From the NCBI RefSeq assembly GCF_025717515.1, contig NZ_JAJIRN010000001.1, forward strand, positions 372,001-436,000: a stretch of DNA of 64,000 nt. The letters run 5' to 3'. The notes under the pieces are model-generated. The model was given only the letters and a program-made list of their open reading frames with translations, was not told the origin of the DNA and did not search any database. Position numbers and translations under genes: made by a program. Of this stretch, positions 19,155 through 27,085 are shown in pieces. The DNA comes from Roseateles oligotrophus. Lineage in GTDB: Bacteria; Pseudomonadota; Gammaproteobacteria; Burkholderiales; Burkholderiaceae_C. How positions within the stretch are numbered: position 1 is the stretch's first letter; every line of letters starts with the position of its first letter.

Positions 19155-21614
19155 ATGAATCCCGACGACTCGTTGACTTACTCCTCTGCCGCCCCTGGTC
19201 TACCGGCTTTGGGGCGTTTCCATTTGCTCAAGAGCCTGGGCGAGGGCGCGCAAGCAACCGTCTGGCTGGCCCATGACCCTAGGCTGGACCGGAATGTTGC
19301 GCTCAAGGTCTTGCGGCCCGGCACCGACCCGCTCAGCGTCGATGAGTGGCTGCACGAGGCGCGGGCGGTCAGCCGACTGACGCATCCTAATATCGTGCCG
19401 GTGTTTGAGGCCGATAGCCAGGCCGGGCAGTCCTATCTGGTGTTTGAATATGTGCCCGGCGGCACCTTGGCGGATCGCCTGCGCGGGGGGCGTAATGCCC
19501 AGTTCGGTGTGCGCGCCGCGGTTGAACTGTTTGTCGGTTTGCTGGATGGCCTGCAAGCCGCCCATGCGGCCGGCGTGGTGCACCGCGACCTGAAGCCCAG
19601 CAATATCTTGATCGACGCCAAAGGGCGCGCGCGCGTGATGGACTTTGGCATTGCGGCGCGCTTGTCGGCCGCAGCGCCCGGGGTCGAGTCGGTGCCGCCG
19701 CAGCGCGTGGTCGGCACACCCGGCTATATCTCTCCGGAGGCGGCGCGAGGCGAGCCGCCTAGTGCTCAGATGGACGTGTTCGCGGCCGCGGTGATGCTGG
19801 GCGAAATGCTCAGTGGCCAGCGCCTCAACTACGACCCCGACCCTTGGGTCTCGGTGCGCCGAGTGATGGAGCAAGACCTGACCCTGCCGTCCGATTTGGG
19901 GCTGGATGTCGATGACGCCTTGCGGGCGATCGTGCTGCGCGGGCTGGCGCGCAAGCCCGCCGAGCGCTGGCCAACGGCGCAGGCGATGCACGATGCCCTG
20001 ACCGAATGGCTGCATCCGGCCCAGGTCGCGGTCCCAGAGGTGGAGGGGGGCGCGGCGCTGGAGTTTTTGCTGCGCCGCATGCGCCACAAGAGTGACTTCC
20101 CGGCGATGTCGGACGCGATTGGCCGCATTCAGCGCTTGACCGCATCCGAGAACGGCAGCCTGGCCAGCTTATCGAACGAGATCCTCAAGGATGTGGCGCT
20201 GACGCATAAGCTGCTGCGCCTGGTCAATACCGTGCAGTTCAGTCATGCCGGCGGCGGCAGCATCAGCACCGTTTCAAGAGCGGTCGCGCTGGTGGGCTTC
20301 TCGGGCATTCGCAATCTGGCCTTGTCGCTGATTTTGCTGGAGCGGATGGAGAACAAGGCGCACGCCCAGCAGTTGCGCGAGGAATTTTTGCGCTCGCTGA
20401 TGGCTGCCTCCTTGGCGCGTGAGTTGTGTCTGAACCCGCGTGAGGCCGAGGAAGCTTTTTTATGCGCGATGTTGCACAACCTGGGCCGCTCGCTGAGCGA
20501 GTTCTATTTCCCCGAAGAAGCGCAGCAAATCCGCCGCATCACGCGAACCGAGCGGGTTAGCCAGGCGACCGGCCATGCTGTCGCGCCGCTCAGCGAGGCG
20601 GCCGCGTCGACCGAGGTGCTGGGCATGAGCTACGAGCAACTGGGCCTCGGTGTGGCTCGCCAATGGGGCTTGCCGGAATCCTTGCAGCACAGTATGCGGC
20701 GCCCCGACGGCGACCCGCCAACGCGCCGGATCGAACATACGGACGAACGCCAGCGCTGGCTCGCGCATGCGGCCAATGATGTGGCCGATGTGATTTTGCA
20801 TACCGATCCGGCCGAGGCGCATGCGCGTGTGCATGCGATGGCGCAACGCTACGCGCGCGTGCTTGGCGTTACGGCCGAGACCTTTGATGTGGCCGCCGAT
20901 CAGGCCCGCCAGCGCCTGGCGCAGGTGGCCGATGCGATGGGCATACAGCTGCCCAAGAACTCCCATGCCCGTCGCTTGCTGGCGCCGCTGACCCCGACCG
21001 CCGATGATTCGCTGGCCGCCCATCAGCTGCAGGCTACACAGATTCTGGAGCCTACACAAAGCCTGAGTCAGCAGCAGGTGACCCGTGAGCAGGCGGTCGA
21101 AATGATGGCAGCCGGGATTCAAGACATCACCAATGTGATGGTCGAGAATTTCAAGCTCAATGAGGTTCTGAGGATGATTCTGGAGACCATCTTCCGGGCG
21201 CTGGGTTTTAGCCGGGTAGTGTTCTGCCTGCGTGATGCCAAGACCGAAACCTTGACCGGCCGCTTCGGCCTTGGCGAGGGGGTCGAGTCCATCGTGCCCG
21301 CGTTCAGGGTGCCGCTGCGACTGGCCGACGGCGGCAATGCCGATCTGTTCGCCGCGGTCTGCCACAAGGGTGCCGACACCCTGATTGCCGACGCCACCGT
21401 TTCCAAGATTGCCGAGCGCTTGCCGGTCTGGTACCGGGGGGCGGTGCGTGCGCCGAGCTTTTTGTTGCTCCCGATGACGCTGAAGGGCGCGCCATTTGCG
21501 CTGATCTATGCCGACAAGGCCAAGGCCGGTGGCATCGACCTGGGTGAAAAAGAGCTGCAATTGCTGCGCACGCTGCGCAATCAAGCGGTGATGGCGTTCA
21601 AGCAGGTCAGCTGA
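19155..21614 (+). CDS. Ser/Thr protein kinase with HDOD and GAF domains
   Basis: The 819-residue protein has a full Hanks-type kinase domain (about 22-285) with a glycine loop (GEGAQATVW), VALKVL lysine, HRDLKPSN catalytic loop, MDFG and GTPGYISPE. An HDOD domain (about 300-560) follows with HNLGRSLSEFYFPEEAQQI, then a linker and a C-terminal GAF domain (about 650-815). There is no membrane segment. It probably phosphorylates Ser/Thr targets in response to a ligand of the GAF domain; HDOD domains serve output in signalling and chemotaxis or twitching regulators. A GTG three bases upstream could also be the start. It pairs with the upstream pseudokinase. Confidence 0.9.
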   Translation: MNPDDSLTYSSAAPGLPALGRFHLLKSLGEGAQATVWLAHDPRLDRNVALKVLRPGTDPLSVDEWLHEARAVSRLTHPNIVPVFEADSQAGQSYLVFEYVPGGTLADRLRGGRNAQFGVRAAVELFVGLLDGLQAAHAAGVVHRDLKPSNILIDAKGRARVMDFGIAARLSAAAPGVESVPPQRVVGTPGYISPEAARGEPPSAQMDVFAAAVMLGEMLSGQRLNYDPDPWVSVRRVMEQDLTLPSDLGLDVDDALRAIVLRGLARKPAERWPTAQAMHDALTEWLHPAQVAVPEVEGGAALEFLLRRMRHKSDFPAMSDAIGRIQRLTASENGSLASLSNEILKDVALTHKLLRLVNTVQFSHAGGGSISTVSRAVALVGFSGIRNLALSLILLERMENKAHAQQLREEFLRSLMAASLARELCLNPREAEEAFLCAMLHNLGRSLSEFYFPEEAQQIRRITRTERVSQATGHAVAPLSEAAASTEVLGMSYEQLGLGVARQWGLPESLQHSMRRPDGDPPTRRIEHTDERQRWLAHAANDVADVILHTDPAEAHARVHAMAQRYARVLGVTAETFDVAADQARQRLAQVADAMGIQLPKNSHARRLLAPLTPTADDSLAAHQLQATQILEPTQSLSQQQVTREQAVEMMAAGIQDITNVMVENFKLNEVLRMILETIFRALGFSRVVFCLRDAKTETLTGRFGLGEGVESIVPAFRVPLRLADGGNADLFAAVCHKGADTLIADATVSKIAERLPVWYRGAVRAPSFLLLPMTLKGAPFALIYADKAKAGGIDLGEKELQLLRTLRNQAVMAFKQVS

Positions 21615-21704
21615 ACGGCGGCTCCAGCAAGGGCTTTGGGGTCTGGGCTAGACTGCCGGCCGAGCCAGGCCCGGTGGGCCAGCGCCCATTAACCGACCGC
21701 CGAT

Positions 21705-22799
21705 ATGTCCAAGCCACAAGAATCCACGCTGCTGCAAGCCCTGCAAACCGTTGTCGACCCCAATACCGGCCAAGACTTTGTCAGCGCCAAGCAGCTGAAA
21801 AATCTGCGCCTGGACGGCGCCGATGTCTCCTTCGAGGTCGAGCTGGGCTATCCAGGCGCCAGTCAGTTCCCTGAGTTGCGGCGCCAACTGGTGGCGGCTG
21901 CCCGTACGGTTGAGGGCGTGGCCAATGTCAGCGTGCAGATCCACAGCAAAATAGCGGCCCACGCGGTGCAGCGCGGCGTGCAATTACTGCCGGGCGTGAA
22001 GAACATCATCGCCGTGGCCTCGGGCAAGGGCGGCGTGGGCAAGAGCACCACCGCCGCGAATCTGGCGCTGGCGCTGGCGGCCGAGGGTGCGCGCGTCGGC
22101 ATCTTGGACGCCGATATTTACGGCCCCAGCCAGCCGACCATGTTGGGTGTTAGCGGCCGGCCCGAGAGCGAAGATGGCAAGCTGATGGAGCCGATGGAGG
22201 CCTATGGTCTGCAGATCATGTCGATCGGCTTCCTGGTCGAGGAAGACCAGGCAATGATCTGGCGCGGCCCGATGGCGACGCAAGCGCTGGAGCAATTGCT
22301 GCGCCAGACGCGTTGGCAAGAGCTGGACTATCTGATCGTCGACATGCCGCCCGGCACCGGCGATATCCAGCTGACGCTGTCGCAGCGGGTGCCGGTGACC
22401 GGTGCGGTGATCGTGACCACACCGCAAGATATCGCGCTGATCGACGCCAAGAAGGGTCTGAAGATGTTCGAAAAGGTCGGCGTGCCGATTCTGGGTTTGG
22501 TCGAGAACATGGCCGTTCACATCTGCACCAACTGTGGCCATGCCGAGCACATCTTCGGCGCCGACGGCGGGCAAAAGATGGCACAGCAATATGGCATCGA
22601 CTATTTGGGCGGATTGCCGCTGGCGATGTCGATCCGCGTGCAGGCCGATGCCGGCCAGCCGACCGTGGTGGCCGACCCTGACGGCGAAATTGCCGGCCTC
22701 TACAAGGCCTTGGCGCGCAAGGTGGCGGTCAAGATTAGCGCGCAGTCCAAGGACTATTCGGCCAAGTTCCCGACCATCTCTATCTCCAAGGGAACTTGA
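21705..22799 (+). CDS. apbC: Iron-sulfur cluster carrier protein (Mrp/ApbC P-loop ATPase)
   Basis: The 364-residue protein has an N-terminal MIP18/DUF59-like domain (LLQALQTVVDPNTGQDFV) and a C-terminal Mrp NTPase domain. The deviant Walker A is ASGKGGVGKST (about 106-116). Further motifs are LDADIYGPSQP, DMPPGTGDIQLT and the cluster-binding CxxC in ICTNCGH. It carries 4Fe-4S clusters to target apoproteins in the cytosol. It stands directly before the formate dehydrogenase accessory genes (74-bp gap), whose products need many such clusters. The co-location is suggestive, although apbC also serves general needs. Confidence 0.95.
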   Translation: MSKPQESTLLQALQTVVDPNTGQDFVSAKQLKNLRLDGADVSFEVELGYPGASQFPELRRQLVAAARTVEGVANVSVQIHSKIAAHAVQRGVQLLPGVKNIIAVASGKGGVGKSTTAANLALALAAEGARVGILDADIYGPSQPTMLGVSGRPESEDGKLMEPMEAYGLQIMSIGFLVEEDQAMIWRGPMATQALEQLLRQTRWQELDYLIVDMPPGTGDIQLTLSQRVPVTGAVIVTTPQDIALIDAKKGLKMFEKVGVPILGLVENMAVHICTNCGHAEHIFGADGGQKMAQQYGIDYLGGLPLAMSIRVQADAGQPTVVADPDGEIAGLYKALARKVAVKISAQSKDYSAKFPTISISKGT

Positions 22800-22872
22800 G
22801 CGGCTGCCGCTGAACGCCGCGCCAGGGAAAACCGTAGCCAAGTCTGCGCCGCCTTGCTCTAGACTGGCGCGC

Positions 22873-23394
22873 ATGAATTTGGTAGATACAAACTCTCTGC
22901 TTGATCGACCCAAGGCTCGGCCCTCGGTCCGCGTGGCCGTGGTGATGGAGCGGGAGGCAAACCCGAATCAATGGGAAGCCTGGCGATTTTCGTTGGCCGA
23001 TGTGGTTGCCGATGAACCGGCATTCGGCGCTCAGCCGCGTGTGCTGCGTGACGACGGTCGGCGGCAGAGCAAGCTATTCCCCGGCTTCGAGCTGGAATTG
23101 TTTGCCGATGAGGCCGAGGGTTATCACCTCAATCTGAACTCGGGTGCGCCGGTCTGGTTTGTGGTCTGGCGCAGTGATGATGAAGACCCGTCGCTGGCCT
23201 GGGCCGAGCGGGTCAGCTTGAGCTATACCGAGGCCGGGCGCTGGCTGGATGCGCAGGAGCGTGTCGATAACGTGCCGCTGCCGGCCGATCTGGCGGCCTG
23301 GTTGCAGGCCTATGTCGATGCGCATTACCGGCCGGAAGTGAAGAAGGAGCGCCGCCGCCCGCAGTCCTTCTTGCCACCCGAGCAGAGGCGCTGA
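22873..23394 (+). CDS. DUF3305 protein, formate dehydrogenase cluster
   Basis: The 173-residue protein begins MNLVDTNSLL after a 74-bp gap from apbC. It matches the DUF3305 type by context and by its pattern: VRVAVVMEREANPNQWEAWRF near residues 17-37, then PVWFVVWR, and LPADLAAWLQAYVDAHYRPE near the end. It is cytosolic with no catalytic motif visible. The family is found almost only next to DUF3306 and formate dehydrogenase genes in betaproteobacteria, and its function is unknown. The stop overlaps the next start by one base. Open frame exists upstream inside apbC but is not coding. Confidence 0.85.
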   Translation: MNLVDTNSLLDRPKARPSVRVAVVMEREANPNQWEAWRFSLADVVADEPAFGAQPRVLRDDGRRQSKLFPGFELELFADEAEGYHLNLNSGAPVWFVVWRSDDEDPSLAWAERVSLSYTEAGRWLDAQERVDNVPLPADLAAWLQAYVDAHYRPEVKKERRRPQSFLPPEQRR

Positions 23395-23948
23395 TGGCGG
23401 CCAAGGACAAGGACGCCTCGGCGGACGAGCCGGCCGGTTTCCTGGCGCGCTGGGGTCGGCGCAAGGCCGAGGCCCGCGCCCAAGCGGCTGTGCCGCCGGT
23501 GATTGCGCCGGAACCTCAAGCAACTGCGGTTGTAGAAGTCAGCCCTGAGCCTGTGCCCGGCTATGCCGACGTTGAACTGCTGACGCCGGGCAGCGACTAC
23601 GCCCGTTTCATGAGTCAGGGTGTCGATGCCGGTGTGCAGCGTGCGGCGATGAAAAAACTATTCTTCTCCGACCCTCACTTCAATTTGATGGATGGGCTGG
23701 ATACCTATATTGACGATTACAGCCAGGCCGATCCGATACCGCTGAGCATGTTGCGGCAGTTGAACCAGTCCAAGGCCTTGGGCCTGTTTGAACTTGACGA
23801 CGCCAAAGTCGCGCAAGACCCGACCCCCGCAGCCCTGGCTGTCACCGAAACCCCGAGCCTGACCCATGACGACGACCACGCTGATTTGCGATTGCAACAA
23901 GACGATGCCGCTGAACGGCCCGGCACTGAAGGCAGCGCTGGGGCCTGA
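23394..23948 (+). CDS. DUF3306 protein, formate dehydrogenase cluster
   Basis: The 184-residue protein has an N-terminal basic segment GFLARWGRRKAEAR (about 14-28), typical of DUF3306. A linker and a core follow, VELLTPGSDYARFMSQGVDAGVQRAAMKKLFFSDPHFN..DGLDTYIDDY, then an acidic tail. The function is unknown. It is translationally coupled to DUF3305 by a one-base overlap, and its last 83 bases overlap the start of the polyferredoxin. I assign it as a formate dehydrogenase maturation or assembly accessory by context only. Confidence 0.85.
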   Translation: MAAKDKDASADEPAGFLARWGRRKAEARAQAAVPPVIAPEPQATAVVEVSPEPVPGYADVELLTPGSDYARFMSQGVDAGVQRAAMKKLFFSDPHFNLMDGLDTYIDDYSQADPIPLSMLRQLNQSKALGLFELDDAKVAQDPTPAALAVTETPSLTHDDDHADLRLQQDDAAERPGTEGSAGA

Positions 23949-26013
23949 GGCCGGCGCGGGTCTTGAGACGGTTCATACCTTGTTGTGCCGGCGCGAAGCC
24001 GGCTCGTTTCAGCGCGCCGCCAAGTCCGGCGACGATTTGCTGGTCGCCTGCACTCAAGAAAGTCGGCTGTTCTTGCAGCTGAGCGAGCAGACCGAGGGTG
24101 CGCTGCCCCTCGGCGAGCGACCGATTCGCTTCGTCAATATTCGCGAGACGGGCGGCTGGTCCAAGGATGGTGACCAAGCCACGCCAAAGATCGCCGCAAT
24201 GCTGGCGCTGGCGCAGCTGCCCGACGCGGCGCCGGTGCCCACGGTCAGCTACCGCTCCCAGGGCCGCGCGCTCATCATTGGCGATGCTGAGCGCGCAGGC
24301 CGCGCCGCCGAGCTGCTGGCCGACAAGCTGGACCTGAGCTTGTTGATACAGCCCGGGCAGGGCGCTTTGCCGCAGACCCGTGCGCTGCCGGTGTATGCCG
24401 GCGAAGAGGTTCAGATCAGCGGCTGGCTGGGCGCGTTTGAAGTGAAATGGACGCAAAACAATCCGATTGACCTGGACCTGTGTACCCGCTGCAATGCCTG
24501 CGTCGAGGCTTGCCCCGAAGCGGCGATCGATTTCAGCTACCAGATTGACTTGAGCAAATGCAGCAGCCACCGCGAATGCGTCAAGGTTTGCGCGGCCGCC
24601 GGGGCGATTGATTTCGATCGTCAGGCGCAAACCCTGCGAGAAACCTTTGACTTGGTGCTGGACCTGAGTACGCAGCCTTTGATCGCCCTGCACCAGCCGC
24701 CGCAGGGCTATTTCCATGCGCGGGATGATGCGCAGCTGATGGCCGCCGTCTTGCAACTGCGCGAGGCGGTCGGTGAATTCGAGAAGCCCAAGTTTTTCAA
24801 TTACAAGCAAAAGCTCTGCGCGCACAGCCGCAATGAACAGATCGGCTGCACGGCCTGCATCGATGTGTGCTCGGCGCAGGCGATCCGCAGCGACGCTTCC
24901 AGAAAAGGCAAGGCCGGCGGGGCCAACTTGGCCGGCATCATCGTCGAGCCGCATCTGTGCGTGGGCTGCGGTGCTTGCACCACCGTCTGCCCCAGCGGTG
25001 CCTTGAGTTATGCGACGCCCGGCCCTGACGCCCAGGGCCAACGCATACGAAGCTTGCTGAGCACCTATGCCCGCGCCGGTGGCAAGGACGCGGCCTTGTT
25101 GATTCACAGCCAGACCGGTGGTGTTCGCTTGATCGGCGAGCTTGGCCGCGCGGCCCGTACGCAGGCGGGTGTGCATGGTGTGCCGGCGCGGGTCTTGCCG
25201 CTGGATGCCTGGCATACCGCTTCGATGGGGATGGAACTCTGGCTATCAGCCATCGCGTATGGCGCCTCGCAGGTCTGGGTCTTGATGACGGAGGAAGAAG
25301 CGCCCGATTACCGTGCCGCCGTGCGGGCTCAAATGGCTGGGGCGCAGGCAATCCTGAGTGGATTGGGCTTCAAGGGGCAACACCTGACCCTGATTGAGGC
25401 GTCGGATGTGGCAGCATTGGATAGGGCGCTGCGAGTGCCGCCGGCCGACTGCGTTCAGCAAGCCGCCGGCTACCATGTGCTGGCGGACAAGCGCGCCACG
25501 CTGGAGTTGTGCCTGGAGCATCTGATGGGCCAGGCCCAAGCCGTGCCCGACGAGATTGCCTTGCCGGCGCTGGCCAGCCCCTTCGGGACGTTGCAGGTCG
25601 ATCCGGATCGCTGCAGCATGTGTTTGAGCTGCGTCAGCGCCTGCCCGGCGGGTGCCCTGGCCGATAACCCGGACAAGCTGCAGCTGCGCTTCATCGAGAA
25701 GAACTGCGTGCAATGCGGCCTGTGCGCGAGCACCTGCCCGGAAAGCGCCATCACCCTGCAGCCCCGGCTGCTGCTGGCCGATGGTGGGCGCGTGCGCAAG
25801 CAAATGCGGGTCTTGAACGAGGTCGAGCCCTTTTGCTGTGTCCGCTGTGCCAAACCCTTTGCGACGCCGAAGGCGATCGAGCTGATGCTCGCCAAGCTGG
25901 GCGCGCACCCGATGTTTCAAGGTGCTGCGCGAGAGCGCCTGCAGATGTGCGGCGACTGCCGCGTCATTGCCATGCACAGCAACCCGAATGAAGTCAGGAT
26001 TGATCAGATATGA
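23866..26013 (+). CDS. Polyferredoxin-like 4Fe-4S protein of the formate dehydrogenase cluster
   Basis: The 715-residue protein carries several 4Fe-4S ferredoxin motifs. These are CTRCNACVEACPEAAI, CSSHRECVKVC, CTACIDVC, CVGCGACTTVCPSGAL, CSMCLSCVSACPAGAL and CVQCGLCASTCPESAI, with further cysteine pairs near both ends (CDCNKT, CCVRCAKP, CGDC). There is no signal peptide, so it is cytosolic. It probably passes electrons or serves in cluster assembly for the dehydrogenase. Standalone polyferredoxins of this size next to DUF3305/3306 are a hallmark of this operon type; their role is not established. The start overlaps DUF3306 by 83 bp. Confidence 0.88.
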   Translation: MTTTTLICDCNKTMPLNGPALKAALGPEAGAGLETVHTLLCRREAGSFQRAAKSGDDLLVACTQESRLFLQLSEQTEGALPLGERPIRFVNIRETGGWSKDGDQATPKIAAMLALAQLPDAAPVPTVSYRSQGRALIIGDAERAGRAAELLADKLDLSLLIQPGQGALPQTRALPVYAGEEVQISGWLGAFEVKWTQNNPIDLDLCTRCNACVEACPEAAIDFSYQIDLSKCSSHRECVKVCAAAGAIDFDRQAQTLRETFDLVLDLSTQPLIALHQPPQGYFHARDDAQLMAAVLQLREAVGEFEKPKFFNYKQKLCAHSRNEQIGCTACIDVCSAQAIRSDASRKGKAGGANLAGIIVEPHLCVGCGACTTVCPSGALSYATPGPDAQGQRIRSLLSTYARAGGKDAALLIHSQTGGVRLIGELGRAARTQAGVHGVPARVLPLDAWHTASMGMELWLSAIAYGASQVWVLMTEEEAPDYRAAVRAQMAGAQAILSGLGFKGQHLTLIEASDVAALDRALRVPPADCVQQAAGYHVLADKRATLELCLEHLMGQAQAVPDEIALPALASPFGTLQVDPDRCSMCLSCVSACPAGALADNPDKLQLRFIEKNCVQCGLCASTCPESAITLQPRLLLADGGRVRKQMRVLNEVEPFCCVRCAKPFATPKAIELMLAKLGAHPMFQGAARERLQMCGDCRVIAMHSNPNEVRIDQI

Positions 26014-26639
26014 ACAGCAGCGCATCCGTCGTATTTCAGAGCCAGGACAGCGGCGAGGAGCTGGCGCGGGCCGAGGTTTACGGCCTGCTGGCCGAACTCT
26101 TTTTCGCGCCACCGTCCCAGGGTTTGTTCGAGCAGCTGCGGGTAGCGGTCACCCAGGCGCCGAGGGCCGGCGCGTTTTTGGAGGGCAGTTGGGGCGAATT
26201 GGTGGGCGCCTCGAGGCGCCTGGAGCTCCCCGAGATCGAGGCCGAGTATGTGGCCCTGTTTGGCGGCGTCGGCAAGCCGGCGGTTTGCCTGTTTTCTTCT
26301 TGGTACTTGGCCGGCGCGCTGAATCAGCAGCCTTTGGTGGAGCTGCGTCAGGCGCTGGAGGCGCTTGGGCTGGAGCGGCCGCCGGGCGTGTTGGAAACCG
26401 AGGACCATATCGCCGGCCTCTGCGAAGTGATGCGTTACCTGATCGCAGGCGAGGATCTGGGCGTCAGCAATCTGGCTACGCAGCAGCGCTTTTTCAACAC
26501 CTATTTGCGCGTTTGGGCCGACGGGCTGTGCGAGGCCATAGGCGCGCAGATGCAGGCGGATTTCTATCGCGCGTTGGCCGACTTTGCACGGGACTTCTTT
26601 GCGGTTGAAGCACAGGGCTTTGATCTGGTCGAGACCTGA
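26010..26639 (+). CDS. TorD/DmsD-family molybdoenzyme maturation chaperone
   Basis: The 209-residue all-helical protein has the TorD-family pattern EYVALFGG near residues 75-83 and the conserved E.DHIA..CEVM.YLI (about 129-142). Such chaperones bind the twin-arginine signal of a molybdoenzyme and hold it in the cytosol until the cofactor is inserted. The target here should be the Tat-signal formate dehydrogenase alpha subunit. Its start overlaps the polyferredoxin stop by four bases (ATGA), showing translational coupling. Confidence 0.9.
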   Translation: MNSSASVVFQSQDSGEELARAEVYGLLAELFFAPPSQGLFEQLRVAVTQAPRAGAFLEGSWGELVGASRRLELPEIEAEYVALFGGVGKPAVCLFSSWYLAGALNQQPLVELRQALEALGLERPPGVLETEDHIAGLCEVMRYLIAGEDLGVSNLATQQRFFNTYLRVWADGLCEAIGAQMQADFYRALADFARDFFAVEAQGFDLVET

Positions 26640-26765
26640 AAGCCTTGCAGGATCCTGACGGTTAGGAATTTCAGCAATTGATGTGCGCTGCATGGGTGTA
26701 GCCCGATGCATCAAGCGCCCAACAAGGCTATATTGCTATCGCAACCGTTTCCGGAGTTGATGACC

Positions 26766-27020
26766 ATGATCACGAGCAAGAGCCCCGTCAGCGAAAAGAT
26801 GGACAAAGCAGAGCCGGTCCTGCCCGACCCCGCAATCAAAAGGCGTGGCTGGCTCTTGGGCCTTGGCGCGGCGGGCGCCGCAGCGGTGGTGGCGAAGGCC
26901 CTGCCGGTGGCGGCGGTGGCCGAGGCCGAAGTGGCGGTGGCCGCGGTCGTGACGCCGGATGCAGGCGGCTACCAGCTGAGCCCGCATGTCTTGCGTTATT
27001 ACGAAACCGCCCGCTCCTGA
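26766..27020 (+). CDS. Small Tat-signal protein of the formate dehydrogenase region
   Basis: The predicted protein has 84 residues and a central twin-arginine-like segment IKRRGWLLGLGAAGAAAVVA, followed by an alanine/valine-rich stretch and the C-terminus YQLSPHVLRYYETARS. It fits the short 'formate dehydrogenase region TAT target' family. The start at 26766 is favoured by a GGAG box nine bases upstream; an ATG at 26760 is also possible. Its role is unknown; it may be a small membrane or periplasmic partner of the alpha subunit encoded just after it. Confidence 0.8.
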   Translation: MITSKSPVSEKMDKAEPVLPDPAIKRRGWLLGLGAAGAAAVVAKALPVAAVAEAEVAVAAVVTPDAGGYQLSPHVLRYYETARS

Positions 27021-27085
27021 TTGCTGTCAAAGATTCGCTGCCGAATTGAATGGGTGTTGCCAAGCGCAAGCCCGCTGGAGATCCT

